In this document: one piece after another, positions 8,064 through 16,126 of the stretch
Layout of the letters: every line of letters starts with the position of its first letter
Position numbering within the stretch: the stretch's first letter is position 1
Assembly (NCBI RefSeq): GCF_001613405.1
Contig: NZ_BDCH01000044.1
Span: forward strand, 1-64,000
Direction of reading: 5' to 3'
Length of the DNA: 64,000 nucleotides
From: Nocardia crassostreae
GTDB taxonomy: Bacteria > Actinomycetota > Actinomycetes > Mycobacteriales > Mycobacteriaceae
The notes under the pieces: generated by a model
Told to the model about the DNA's origin: nothing
The model's database searches: none
Seen by the model: the letters and a program-made list of their open reading frames with translations, nothing else
Translations under genes and position numbers: made by a program

Positions 8064-9092
8064 CTAGCCCCGGCCCGCCTCCGTACGCACCCCACCTGCG
8101 ACATCGGGGGCCGCATCACTGCGAATGTCGATCCGCCAGCCGGTGAGCCGGGCCGCCAGGCGGGCATTCTGCCCCTCCTTGCCGATGGCCAGGGAGAGCT
8201 GGAAGTCCGGGACCACGACCCGCGCGGCACACGCGTCCGGATCCACGATCGTGACGGAAACAACTTTCGACGGCGACAGAGCATTCCCGACGAAGGTGGC
8301 CGGATCGTCGGCGTAGTCGATGATGTCGATCTTCTCGCCCGCCAGTTCGCTCATGACATTGCGGACGCGCTGACCCATCGGGCCGATGCACGCGCCCTTG
8401 GCGTTCACACCGGGGACGGTGGAGCGGACCGCGATCTTGGAGCGGTGCCCGGCCTCGCGGGCGACGGCCACGATCTCGACCGAGCCGTCGGCGATCTCGG
8501 GGACCTCCAGGGCGAACAGGCGGCGCACCAGATTGGGGTGGGTGCGCGAGAGGGTGATCTGCGGGCCGCGCGGACCGCGCGAGACGCCGACGACGTAGCA
8601 CTTGATGCGGTCGCCGTGCTCGTAGGTCTCACCGGGCACCTGCTCGGCGGGCGGGATGACGCCCTCCGCGCCGTGCGCCTCGCTGCCGATGCGCACCACC
8701 ACGGTGCCGCGGGCGTTCATGCGGGCATCGCGCTGCACGACGCCGCCGACGATATCGCCCTCGTGGGTGGAGAACTCGCCGAAGGACTTCTCGTTCTCGG
8801 CGTCGCGCAGCCGCTGCAGCACGACCTGGCGGGCGGTGGTGGCGGCAATGCGGCCGAAGCCCTCGGGGGTGTCGTCCCATTCGGAGATGACATTGCCGTC
8901 GGCGTCGAGTTCGCGGGCCATGACGCGCACGACACCGGTCTTCTGGTTGATGTCGATGCGGGCGTTGGGCTGATGGCCCTCGGTGTGCCGGTAGGCGGTG
9001 AGCAAGGCCGACTCGATCGCGGAGATCACCGTCTCCATCGAGATCCCCTTGTCGGCGACTATCGCACGCAGGGCTTCGATTTCGATGTTCAT
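8064..9092 (-). CDS. nusA: Transcription termination/antitermination protein NusA
   Basis: NusA binds RNA polymerase and nascent RNA to control pausing, termination and antitermination. The 342-residue form, without the C-terminal acidic repeats, is the actinobacterial type. Domains are visible in order: N-terminal RNAP-binding domain (IEIEALRAIVADKGISMETV), S1 domain (THEGDIVGGVVQRDARMNARG, about residues 108-175), KH1 around 200-275 (KGACIGPMGQRVRNVMSEL) and KH2 with the GxxG motif in LAIGKEGQNARLAARLTGW. The ATG at 9092 overlaps the rimP stop by four bases, so translation is probably coupled. The 133 bases before ylxR hold no gene. Confidence 0.96.
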   Translation of the reverse strand: MNIEIEALRAIVADKGISMETVISAIESALLTAYRHTEGHQPNARIDINQKTGVVRVMARELDADGNVISEWDDTPEGFGRIAATTARQVVLQRLRDAENEKSFGEFSTHEGDIVGGVVQRDARMNARGTVVVRIGSEAHGAEGVIPPAEQVPGETYEHGDRIKCYVVGVSRGPRGPQITLSRTHPNLVRRLFALEVPEIADGSVEIVAVAREAGHRSKIAVRSTVPGVNAKGACIGPMGQRVRNVMSELAGEKIDIIDYADDPATFVGNALSPSKVVSVTIVDPDACAARVVVPDFQLSLAIGKEGQNARLAARLTGWRIDIRSDAAPDVAGGVRTEAGRG

Positions 9093-9706
9093 TCCACGAT
9101 CCCTCCGGTCAGTGAATCGGACGCTGCTGCTTCTTGTTCTGCGGATTCCTCCTGCGCGCCGGGCTGGGGACGGCCCGGTGCTACTCCCCCTGCCAGTTCC
9201 AGTTCGGCCGCGCCGGGGGGAGCGAACTCCACCTGGACGACGGCGAACTCGATATCGGCCAGCGGCACCGTCACCCGGTGTGGTTTCCGCTTGCCGCCGA
9301 GGACCAGCGCCACCTCGGTGTCGGTGGCGGCGCCGACGCGGGCCTCGAACCGCGACTTGCCCTCCGGAGATTCGGCGCCGTGGCGCAGCGTGACCTTGAC
9401 CTTGCGGCCCTGGGCCCGCCGCCAGTGGCGTAGCTCGGTGAGGGGGCGATCGATGCCGGGGGTGGTGACCTCCAGCAGATACGGGGTCTCACCGAAGTCG
9501 CCGGCCTCGCCGAGAGCTTCCGATAGTTCCGAACTCAAGGTGGCGACGGCGTCCAGATCGGCGGAGCCGTCGCTGTCGACCGTCACCTTCACTTTGGTGT
9601 GTGCCGTCCCGGCAGCCGAAATATCGACGCCTTCGAGGTCGAATCCCCGGCGTTCAACGAGCGCAGCAACTAGCTGGCTCACCCTTTCCTCGGTCGGCAT
9701 CGGCAT
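9089..9706 (-). CDS. rimP: Ribosome maturation factor RimP
   Basis: RimP assists assembly of the 30S subunit. The 205-residue protein has the N-terminal domain (ERVSQLVAALVERRGFDLEGVD) and the conserved core LLEVTTPGIDRPL, where the TPGIDRPL motif is nearly invariant, followed by an SH3-like C-terminal barrel (KVKVTLRHGAESPEG to IEFAVVQVEF). The C-terminal 45 residues form an Ala/Glu/Pro-rich tail typical of actinobacterial versions. It is the first gene of the minus-strand operon; its stop overlaps the nusA start by four bases. The promoter should lie in the 288-base gap shared with the divergent lipoprotein gene. Confidence 0.94.
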   Translation of the reverse strand: MPMPTEERVSQLVAALVERRGFDLEGVDISAAGTAHTKVKVTVDSDGSADLDAVATLSSELSEALGEAGDFGETPYLLEVTTPGIDRPLTELRHWRRAQGRKVKVTLRHGAESPEGKSRFEARVGAATDTEVALVLGGKRKPHRVTVPLADIEFAVVQVEFAPPGAAELELAGGVAPGRPQPGAQEESAEQEAAASDSLTGGIVE

Positions 9707-9994
9707 GTGGGGCGGCTCCTGGTTCAGTTGTGACGGGTTGAGTTGTCATTTCGGACGGGTACGGCGAAATACCCTGCCGAAGATCTAGCGTAACGCGCTG
9801 AAAGAGTGTAAAGGACCAGCCAACGGTCTCGAGTTCGGCATGGTCGGCGCTGTGCCCATCCGGGCGGTTTGCTGGGGCGATGACGGCGTGTCCAGCTACG
9901 ACGCGCCCGTAGCGGCGGTAAATCGATCGAGATCACAGCCTATCCGACGGCCCTGGCGCGGCAAACGTGTTGCGACGGCTGGCACCATGTACCC
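9707..9994. promoter_or_regulatory. Divergent promoter region of the rimP operon and the lipoprotein gene
   Basis: This 288-base gap separates rimP (minus) from the lipoprotein gene (plus) and must carry both promoters. I see no recognisable gene, terminator hairpin or strong palindrome. No -10/-35 pair is clear enough to name. Confidence 0.4.
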
Positions 9995-10549
9995 GTGCCA
10001 AGCAGTCAGAGCGGCGTATCGATGCCACACCGGCAGAGCGCCCCGCCCGAGTCTCTCGTTCCCCCCGTGGGCCGTCGCGCCGTGCTGCGGCTGGCCGGTG
10101 GTGGCGCGCTGGCGGTCGCCGCGGTGGGTGTGCTGAGCGCCTGTACGGACGATCCCGCTCCGGCCGCGCCGGATCCGCTGCTGGCGCAGGAGGAGTCGGC
10201 CCTGGTCGATGCCGCCGCCGCGACCGCGGCCATTGCCGTGGCGCCGGAGAAGGCGGGCGCGCTGGAGACCATCGCGGCGCAGCGCACCGAGCACGCGACC
10301 GCGCTGCGGGCCGAAATCGATCGCGCCATCGGCACTTACGGGGACGGGACCAAGCCCAGCTATCGCACGCCCCCGCCCACGCCGGTGGTGCCGGTGCCGC
10401 CGCCGTCGGTGAGCACGGTGCGTACGCAGTTGAGCGCGGCGCAGCGCTCGGCCGCCGAGCTCGCCGTCCAGCTGTCCGATTACCGCGCCGGGCTGCTCGC
10501 CTCGATCAGCGCCGCCTGCGCCACGCACGCGGGGGTGCTGCTCGCATGA
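9995..10549 (+). CDS. Ala-rich lipoprotein, counterpart of the Rv2843 position
   Basis: A 184-residue exported protein of unknown function. Near the N-terminus VGRRAVLRLAGGGALAVAAVGVLSAC combines an arginine pair, a hydrophobic core and a lipobox (LSAC), so it is probably a lipoprotein, perhaps Tat-exported. The mature part is Ala-rich and helical with a proline-rich hinge (PPPTPVVPVPPP). It overlaps the downstream DUF4439 gene by ATGA, and the pair stands where M. tuberculosis has Rv2843-Rv2844, between rimP and proS. GTG 9995 or ATG 10022 could be the start; neither has a strong ribosome site. Confidence 0.7.
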   Translation: MPSSQSGVSMPHRQSAPPESLVPPVGRRAVLRLAGGGALAVAAVGVLSACTDDPAPAAPDPLLAQEESALVDAAAATAAIAVAPEKAGALETIAAQRTEHATALRAEIDRAIGTYGDGTKPSYRTPPPTPVVPVPPPSVSTVRTQLSAAQRSAAELAVQLSDYRAGLLASISAACATHAGVLLA

Positions 10550-10980
10550 CCACTCCGGATCAGCAGGCGCTCATGGATGCGTTGAGCGCCGAGTACGCGG
10601 CTGTCTACGCCTACGGCGTCATCGCGGCCTATGCGAATTCCGATCGGGCCAAGCTCGTTTCGGAGTACACCGCCGCGCACCGGGTGCGCCGCGATGCGAC
10701 CGCCGATGCGCTGAAGTCGCTCGGTGCGGGTGTTCCGGCGCCGGATGCGGCGTATACGGCGCCGTTCGTGGTGGACGATCCGATTCCGGCGGCCAAGCTG
10801 GCGGTCACGGTCGAAACCGATTGCGCGACGGCCTGGCGGGCGGCGGTGGAGACCGCCGATACGCCCGATGTGCGGCGCACCGCACTCGAGGCGCTCACCG
10901 AATCGGCTGTGCGACTGGCCACCTGGCAGTCCGTGCTCGGCGCCAATCCGCCGACGGTCGCCTTCCCGGCTCAACCGTGA
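10546..10980 (+). CDS. Ferritin-like DUF4439 domain protein
   Basis: A 144-residue all-helical protein of the DUF4439 family, a ferritin-like four-helix fold found next to rimP/proS in mycobacteria (Rv2844 position). It reads DQQALMDALSAEYAAVYAYGV, then RAKLVSEYTAAHRVRRDATADAL and a C-terminal helix ALEALTESAVRLATWQ. Glu and His residues sit where ferritin-like proteins bind metal (E in SAEYAA, H in AAHRVRRD), but whether a di-iron site forms cannot be judged. The ATG overlaps the stop of the lipoprotein gene (ATGA), so the two are translationally coupled and may act together at the membrane. Confidence 0.78.
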   Translation: MTTPDQQALMDALSAEYAAVYAYGVIAAYANSDRAKLVSEYTAAHRVRRDATADALKSLGAGVPAPDAAYTAPFVVDDPIPAAKLAVTVETDCATAWRAAVETADTPDVRRTALEALTESAVRLATWQSVLGANPPTVAFPAQP

Positions 10981-11103
10981 ACGATTGATCTGAATTTCCT
11001 TCGATCGGAAATCGGCGCGAATTGCCGGTAGGGTTGTCGCGCGTCGGCAGGCGTATTTCTCTGCCGTGCAATCAAATTCCGGTGTGAGGTCGAGGGAGAC
11101 AGC

Positions 11104-12498
11104 GTGGCGGTCGATACTGCCCGGGAAGAAAAAGCTCTGCGGAAGCTGACAGATCGCCTGGTCGGCGACTATGGCGAAGAGCATGGTGCGGACCAGGTCA
11201 CGGCCGTGGTGGGGGCGGTTCGACAGCGGTTCGACGGGCATACCATTCGAGAATTCGTTCCCATTCTGGTGGAGCGGATTGCACGGCGAGAACTGACGCC
11301 CGCAGTGGAAGCAGATATCTCGCAGGCGAATACGGAAATTGTTCCGACAATTCCCATCAGGGACAAAGAGAATTCCTTCGCCGGTAACCTGCTGGACACC
11401 TTGAAGGGCGATAGGCGGATTCTCGGCGGGCTCGCCGCCGCCGTGGTGCTGGTGATCGTCGCCGCCGTGGCGCTCACCGGGCGTGGGCCAGATCCGGCCC
11501 CGGTGGCGGGCGCCCCGGCGACCCTCACCACGATCCGCGGGGTGGTGGGGTCGGAGAAGATCGGGTTCTTCACCGATCCGCGCGTGGTCGACGCGCTCGC
11601 GAAGCAGGGCTTGCGGATCGAGGTGGACCCGGCCGGTTCCCGGCAGATCGCCACCACGGTGGATCTGGCGAGCTACGACTTCGCCTTCCCGTCCAGCGCG
11701 TCCGCCGCCGAGCGAATCCAGCGGCAGCGCAATGTGAGCGGCAAGTACACCCCGTTCTCCTCCCCGATGGCCGTCGCCACCTTCAAGCCCATTGCCGAGC
11801 TGCTCACCGCGGCGGGCGTGCTGCGGCCGGGCCCGACGCCGATCCTCGATATGGCGAAGTACCTGGAACTGGTGGAGAAGGGCACCCAGTGGGACGAGCT
11901 GCCGGGCAATACGTCCTACCCGGTCCGCAAGCATGTGCTCATCTCCACCACCGACCCGCGCACCTCCAATTCCGCGGCCATGTACCTGGCGGTGGCGGCC
12001 TATGTCGCGAACGAGAATTCGATCGTGCGCGGCACCGCCGCCGAAGACCATGCCCTGTCCCGGGTTTCGCGCCTGTTCACCCGCCAGGGATACACCGAGA
12101 ACAGCACCGACGGCCCGTTCCAGGAATACCTGGCCTCCGGCATGGGCCCGGCCCCGCTAGTGTGGATCTACGAGGCCCAGTACGTGGACGCCGCCGTCCA
12201 GGGCCGCCTGAAGCCCGACATGGTGCTCATGTACCCCTCCCCCACCGTGCTGTCCCAGCACACCGTGGTGCCGCTGAACGACAATGGCGATCGCATCGGC
12301 CGTCTGCTGTCCACCGACCCGGACCTGCAACGCCTGGCCGCCGAGCACGGCTTCCGCCCCAACGATCCGAGCCTGTTCTCGAAAGTAGCCGCCCAGCATC
12401 AGGTCCCGGTGACCCCGGACCTCATCGACGTCGTCGACCTCCCCAGCTACGAAACCCTGGAGCGACTGCTCGACGGGGTCGCCAAGGCCTACAACTGA
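11104..12498 (+). CDS. Membrane-anchored protein: helical N-terminal domain plus extracellular substrate-binding-like domain
   Basis: A 464-residue protein with an unusual layout. Residues 1-70 resemble the actinobacterial three-helix-bundle dimerisation domain (LTDRLVGDYGEEHG, RQRFDGHTIREFVPILVERIAR). Residues about 102-122 form one membrane segment (ILGGLAAAVVLVIVAAVALTG). The rest lies outside the cell and resembles a periplasmic-binding-protein fold (GSEKIGFFTDPRVVDALAKQGLRIEVD, SYDFAFPSSASAAERI, ending SLFSKVAAQHQVPVTPDLIDVVDLPSYETL). The ligand is unknown. It is monocistronic, 123 bases after the DUF4439 gene and convergent with the NmrA-type gene seven bases on. A role as an extracellular sensor is inference. 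Confidence 0.6.
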   Translation: MAVDTAREEKALRKLTDRLVGDYGEEHGADQVTAVVGAVRQRFDGHTIREFVPILVERIARRELTPAVEADISQANTEIVPTIPIRDKENSFAGNLLDTLKGDRRILGGLAAAVVLVIVAAVALTGRGPDPAPVAGAPATLTTIRGVVGSEKIGFFTDPRVVDALAKQGLRIEVDPAGSRQIATTVDLASYDFAFPSSASAAERIQRQRNVSGKYTPFSSPMAVATFKPIAELLTAAGVLRPGPTPILDMAKYLELVEKGTQWDELPGNTSYPVRKHVLISTTDPRTSNSAAMYLAVAAYVANENSIVRGTAAEDHALSRVSRLFTRQGYTENSTDGPFQEYLASGMGPAPLVWIYEAQYVDAAVQGRLKPDMVLMYPSPTVLSQHTVVPLNDNGDRIGRLLSTDPDLQRLAAEHGFRPNDPSLFSKVAAQHQVPVTPDLIDVVDLPSYETLERLLDGVAKAYN

Positions 12499-12505
12499 CC
12501 CGGAA

Positions 12506-13201
12506 TCAGCTGCCGGAGAAGGCTTCCTGCCGGATGAGCTGAAACATGCTCGGGTTGTCGACAGTGGTGACGACGCCGACGGTCTTGCCCGCATAGCCGC
12601 GGTCTCCGGCGAGCCGCAACAGGCTCGCCGCGAGATCGCGCCGCGAGGTGTACCGGCCGTCGGCACGTCCCTCGACCACGGTGTAGTCGGTGATCTCCGG
12701 CAGTTCGTAGAGTCCGCTCGGGCGCACGATGGTCCACTCCAGATCGGTTGCGCGGACCAGGTTCTCCATGCGCAGCATGTCCGCGTAGAGGGTCTTGCCC
12801 ATCACTTTGGTGACGTAAGGCTGCAGGATCCGGTTGAACACGAACCCGGCATCCGGGTACGGGTGCGGGTCCACCGCACTGGAACTCACCGCCAGTAGCC
12901 GGTGCACGCCGTGCGCCCGCATCCCGGCGACGATGTGGGCGATGCCCTTCGAGTAGGTGTCGATGGGCGTCTTGGCGAACGACACGCCCAGTACCGAGAT
13001 CACGGCGTCGCGCCCGGCCACCGCGGCCTCCACGGCCGCGCCGTCGAAGACGTCCGCCCCGATCACTTCCAGCCGGTCGTGCCGCAGCGGAAACCCGTCC
13101 GGCTGCCGCGTCACCGCGGCCACCCGATGCCCTGCGCCCAGTGCTTGTTCGGTGAGCAGCCGCCCGGTGGGTCCGTTGGCGCCGAAAACGACGATGTTCA
13201 T
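12506..13201 (-). CDS. NAD(P)-binding NmrA/SDR-type protein
   Basis: A 231-residue atypical short-chain dehydrogenase of the NAD(P)H-binding (NmrA-like) family. The dinucleotide loop is VFGANGPTGRLL (GxxGxxG), followed by HRVAAVTRQPDGF, which places NADP-binding Arg residues after beta-2. The C-terminal half has LEWTIVRPSGLYELP, typical of NmrA-like proteins. Such proteins act as redox sensors or as reductases on small substrates; the substrate here is unknown. It is transcribed divergently from a MarR gene 87 bases away, and the repeated operator between them suggests control by that regulator. Confidence 0.8.
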   Translation of the reverse strand: MNIVVFGANGPTGRLLTEQALGAGHRVAAVTRQPDGFPLRHDRLEVIGADVFDGAAVEAAVAGRDAVISVLGVSFAKTPIDTYSKGIAHIVAGMRAHGVHRLLAVSSSAVDPHPYPDAGFVFNRILQPYVTKVMGKTLYADMLRMENLVRATDLEWTIVRPSGLYELPEITDYTVVEGRADGRYTSRRDLAASLLRLAGDRGYAGKTVGVVTTVDNPSMFQLIRQEAFSGS

Positions 13202-13259
13202 GATGTCTTCCTCCCTGCCACGACCCCGATCTCCTTTGGGCGTCGTATCATATGAGAAC

Positions 13260-13292
13260 CATACAATATGATTTGAGGTTCATACAATATGA
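13260..13292 (+). promoter_or_regulatory. Direct-repeat operator candidate of the MarR/NmrA pair
   Basis: The 12-mer CATACAATATGA occurs at 13260-13271 and again at 13281-13292, 21 bases apart (two helical turns). A related CATATGAGA lies just upstream at about 13249. The second copy includes the MarR start codon, so binding there would block its own expression and, from the same gap, the divergent oxidoreductase. MarR proteins often repress their own divergent operon; that this one binds here is inference. Confidence 0.6.
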
Positions 13293-13777
13293 GTTCCGTA
13301 CGAGATTCGGAGGAGGCTCGGCAGCGCCGTCGGCTGACCACCGACGCCAAGACGGCATTGCGCGAGCTGAACACCCAGCTGTCGCTGCTCAACCGCCGTT
13401 TCGGTAGCCGAATCGAGCTCAAGGACGCGGACTGGACCTGCCTGGATCTGGTCAGTCAGCACGGGCCGCTCACCCCGAGTGCGCTGGCGCGGCTGGCCGG
13501 GCTGCATCCGGCCACGCTGACCGGCATTCTCGATCGCCTGCAGCGCGGCGGCTGGGTGATCCGGGAACGAGATCCCGAATCCACCGACCGCCGCGCTGTC
13601 ACGGTTCGCGCGGTGAAGGACCGCAACCCGGAGCTCTACCGCATGCTCTCGGGTATGAACGGGCGCATGGACGAGTTGTGTGCGCGTTATTCGGCGGGCG
13701 AGCTCGAGGTCATCACCGACTTTTTGCGGGGTTGTGCCGCGGCGGGCAGGGAATCGGCCGCCGAGCTGGCGGAGTGA
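13289..13777 (+). CDS. MarR family transcriptional regulator
   Basis: A 162-residue winged-helix repressor. The HTH (LTPSALARLAGLHPATLTGILDRLQRGGWV, about residues 67-96) is followed by the wing RDPESTDRRAVTVR with the conserved D-R dyad. MarR proteins bind DNA as dimers and release on ligand binding. It is divergent from the NmrA-like gene with repeated operator-like boxes between, so it probably controls that gene. The last 91 bases overlap the 3' end of the convergent MFS gene. Confidence 0.85.
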   Translation: MSSVRDSEEARQRRRLTTDAKTALRELNTQLSLLNRRFGSRIELKDADWTCLDLVSQHGPLTPSALARLAGLHPATLTGILDRLQRGGWVIRERDPESTDRRAVTVRAVKDRNPELYRMLSGMNGRMDELCARYSAGELEVITDFLRGCAAAGRESAAELAE

Positions 13778-15291
13778 GGCCGAATACCGCTGGGGCGCAT
13801 CGTGATCGCCAGGACGGCGGCGCTGAGGAGGGTGAAGACCATGACCCAGACGGCGCCGATGTGCAGGGCGTGGATGAAGGCGTCGTCGGCGGCGCGGGCC
13901 AGGTCGGGGCGGTTGATGGCGGCGGCGAGGGGACGGGCCAGTTCGGCGGATTCCCGCATGCGGTCCCGTAATTCGGCGGGGAGGTCGGCTACGGAGCCCG
14001 CCATGGCGCGGCTGTAGACGATGGACATGATGGTGCCTCCGATGGCGATGCCGAGGACGCTGCCCGTTTGGCGGACGGTATTGGTGACGGCGGAACCGGC
14101 GCCCGCGCGGTCCAGGGGCAGGGTGCTCATGAGGGCGGCGGTCACCGAGCCGATGACCATGCCGATCGACAGCCCCTGGATCGAGAGGACGATCTCGTTC
14201 CAGATGATCGGGGTATCGAGGCCGAAGAACACGAAGCTCCCCATGGACAGAGCGGCAACCACCAGAGAGGTGGTGGCGACCGGGCGCAGCGTGAAGCGGC
14301 GGACCAGTCGGATGGCGAGCGGGCCGCCGATGATGACGCCGAGTGCGGTGGGGGCGTTGGCCAGACCGGCCTCCAGGGGCGAGAAATCGCGTGCGCCTTG
14401 CAGATAGAACGCGCCGTAGAAACCGACGGCGGTCATGGCCAGGAACAGCAGGCCCAGGGCCGCATTGCCGCCGCCGAAGGTGCGGTCGGCCAGGAGGCGC
14501 GGGTCGAAACTGGGCTGGGCGCTGCGCAATTCGACGAGGACGAAGGCGGTCAGCAGGAGCACTCCGGCCGCGATGGGCGCCCAGACGTCGACCGGGGTCC
14601 ACGAGGCCACCTGCCCGGCGCGGATCAGGCCGTAGGCCAGGGCGGCGAGGCCGCTGATCGACAGCACCAGCCCGGAGAGGTCCAGGGGGCGGCGGGTGGG
14701 ACTGCGGAAGTTCGGGACCAGTACGGCAATGCCGATGAGCGAGACGGCGACCACCGGGATATTGACGAGAAACACCGAGCCCCACCAGAAGTGGTCGAGC
14801 AGCAGACCGGCGAGCAAGGGGCCCGCCGCCAATCCGACACCGGCGGAGGTCGAGAACATGCCGATCGCGGCGGCGCGTGCCGGTCCGGTGAAGGTCCAGG
14901 TGAGGATGGCCATGGTCGGGGGCATGATAAGCGCGCTGCCCACGCCCATGGCCGCGCGGGCGGCGATGAGCTGCCCGATGTCACCGGCGTAGGCCGCCCA
15001 CACCGAGGATCCGGCGAAGATCACCAAGCCCGTGACGAGCACGGTGCGATGTCCGAAGCGGTCGCCCAGCGCACCGGCGGTGAACATAAGGGCGGCGAAG
15101 ACGAGGGTGTACGAGCCTGTGGCCCACTGCAATTCGGCCGGATTGGCGCCGAGCCCCGCAATCGGGTCGGCAAGGGTTTCGAGGGCGGTGCCGAGGATGG
15201 TGTTGTCCAGCCAGATCAGCAAGGAGGACAAGAGGAGAACGGCGAGGATCATTCGCTGCCGCACAACGGGCAGCGTCGGAGGCGTGGTCAT
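13687..15291 (-). CDS. MFS drug:H+ antiporter, DHA2 (14-TMS) type
   Basis: A 534-residue integral membrane exporter. It shows the DHA2 motifs: WLDNTILGTALETL in TM1 (motif D1), GALGDRFGHRTVL in the 2-3 loop (motif A), and GVGLAAGPLLAGLLLDH in TM5 (motif C). Fourteen hydrophobic segments can be traced. Its partner is the divergent MarR gene at 15382, with a perfect inverted repeat between, a typical efflux/repressor pair for toxic compounds. ATG 15291 is chosen over GTG 15297 because GAAGG lies five bases upstream. The 3' end overlaps the convergent MarR gene by 91 bases. Confidence 0.88.
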   Translation of the reverse strand: MTTPPTLPVVRQRMILAVLLLSSLLIWLDNTILGTALETLADPIAGLGANPAELQWATGSYTLVFAALMFTAGALGDRFGHRTVLVTGLVIFAGSSVWAAYAGDIGQLIAARAAMGVGSALIMPPTMAILTWTFTGPARAAAIGMFSTSAGVGLAAGPLLAGLLLDHFWWGSVFLVNIPVVAVSLIGIAVLVPNFRSPTRRPLDLSGLVLSISGLAALAYGLIRAGQVASWTPVDVWAPIAAGVLLLTAFVLVELRSAQPSFDPRLLADRTFGGGNAALGLLFLAMTAVGFYGAFYLQGARDFSPLEAGLANAPTALGVIIGGPLAIRLVRRFTLRPVATTSLVVAALSMGSFVFFGLDTPIIWNEIVLSIQGLSIGMVIGSVTAALMSTLPLDRAGAGSAVTNTVRQTGSVLGIAIGGTIMSIVYSRAMAGSVADLPAELRDRMRESAELARPLAAAINRPDLARAADDAFIHALHIGAVWVMVFTLLSAAVLAITMRPSGIRPHSASSAADSLPAAAQPRKKSVMTSSSPAE

Positions 15292-15317
15292 GAACACCTT
15301 CGGTAAGATTGGTAAGA

Positions 15318-15362
15318 ACCTGACAATCCACAGAATGCTAGATTGTCAGGTACCTGTCAATC
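15318..15362 (+). promoter_or_regulatory. MarR-type operator: perfect inverted repeat plus extra half-site
   Basis: ACCTGACAATC (15318-15328) and GATTGTCAGGT (15341-15351) are exact inverted repeats 12 bases apart. A third near-copy ACCTGTCAATC follows at 15352-15362. The site fills the gap between the MFS exporter and its divergent MarR regulator. The arrangement fits autorepression and control of the exporter, released by a drug-like ligand. Confidence 0.75.
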
Positions 15363-15381
15363 CCTGAGGAGGGCTGCCCCG

Positions 15382-15813
15382 TTGAGCTGGGACTGGGACG
15401 AAACCGGATCGCTCACCTTCATGGTCCGCAGCGTCTGGCTGAACATGCGCGCCGCAATCGGCGAGGAGCTCAAGGACTTCGGGCTCTCGACCTCGCAGTA
15501 CGCGACCCTCATGATGGTCGGCGCACGGGAGGGCATGTCGGTCGCCGAGATCGCGCGGGAAGTGGCCAGCACCCGGCAGGCCGCCAATGAAATGGTCGGC
15601 GGCCTGGAAGCGGACGACTTGGTCGAACGCCGCCCCAACCCCTCCGACAAACGCAGCCACCAGATCTACATCACCGACCGCGGCCGCGAACGCTTCGCCG
15701 CGGCCCGCGTCGCCGTCTCGCGCCGGGAAGCCGAACTCGAGACCGATCTCCCGCCCGACCAGCGCGCGGCCATCCGAGCCTGGATGGCGGGCATCGCCAC
15801 CGCCTGCCACTGA
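15382..15813 (+). CDS. MarR family regulator of the adjacent exporter
   Basis: A 143-residue winged-helix protein: dimerisation helices at the N-terminus (FMVRSVWLNMRAAIGEELK), HTH MSVAEIAREVASTRQAANEMVGGLEADDLV (about residues 52-81), and wing RRPNPSDKRSHQIYIT with the D-K-R signature. It is divergent from the DHA2 exporter and separated from it by a perfect 11-base inverted repeat, so it probably represses both. I take TTG 15382 as the start because GAGGAGG lies nine bases upstream; longer frames begin inside the operator. Confidence 0.87.
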   Translation: MSWDWDETGSLTFMVRSVWLNMRAAIGEELKDFGLSTSQYATLMMVGAREGMSVAEIAREVASTRQAANEMVGGLEADDLVERRPNPSDKRSHQIYITDRGRERFAAARVAVSRREAELETDLPPDQRAAIRAWMAGIATACH

Positions 15814-15849
15814 GCGGCCGGGGCGGCGACCCGCGCGGGCACCGCCGAT

Positions 15850-16032
15850 TCAGGGCACGTAGATCGGAGGATCCCGGCCGGGGTTCTGCTCGACGCACGG
15901 CGGCGGGTTGTCGGCGCTGCACGGTTCGGCATTGCAGCGGACGGCGACCGCCACGATCACGACGGCCGCGCAGAGAAGCCACCCGATCCAGCCCAGCACG
16001 CCCCATTTCCCCTCATTGCCATTGCGGTTCAT
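15850..16032 (-). CDS. Small single-span membrane protein, unknown function
   Basis: Sixty residues: a short polar N-terminus (MNRNGNEGKWG), one transmembrane helix (VLGWIGWLLCAAVVIVAVAV, residues about 12-31), then an outside tail with two cysteines (EPCSADNPPPCVEQ) that could form a disulphide, and Pro-rich ends. I do not recognise a family. It is convergent with the MarR gene and sits upstream of proS on the same side of a weak hairpin. Confidence 0.5.
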   Translation of the reverse strand: MNRNGNEGKWGVLGWIGWLLCAAVVIVAVAVRCNAEPCSADNPPPCVEQNPGRDPPIYVP

Positions 16033-16078
16033 CGGGCTGCCTGGTGCCGGGTTCGTTCCTGCCCCAGTGCACGAAAAA

Positions 16079-16111
16079 CGCCCCAACCCCGGGCAATTCG
16101 GAGGTGGGGCG
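16079..16111 (-). terminator. Weak hairpin between proS and the small membrane protein gene
   Basis: CGCCCCA at 16079-16085 pairs with TGGGGCG at 16105-16111. The stem is short and no T-run follows. The position, 15 bases beyond the proS stop on the minus strand, would suit termination of proS or an element ahead of the small gene. Confidence 0.35.
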
Positions 16112-16126
16112 CGGTTCTGATGCGGG

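Noticed and set aside
14068..15306. A 412-codon plus-strand frame opposite the MFS exporter
   Set aside because: It mirrors the membrane protein gene, is full of Gly/Asp/Glu/His runs and has no known domain or ribosome site.
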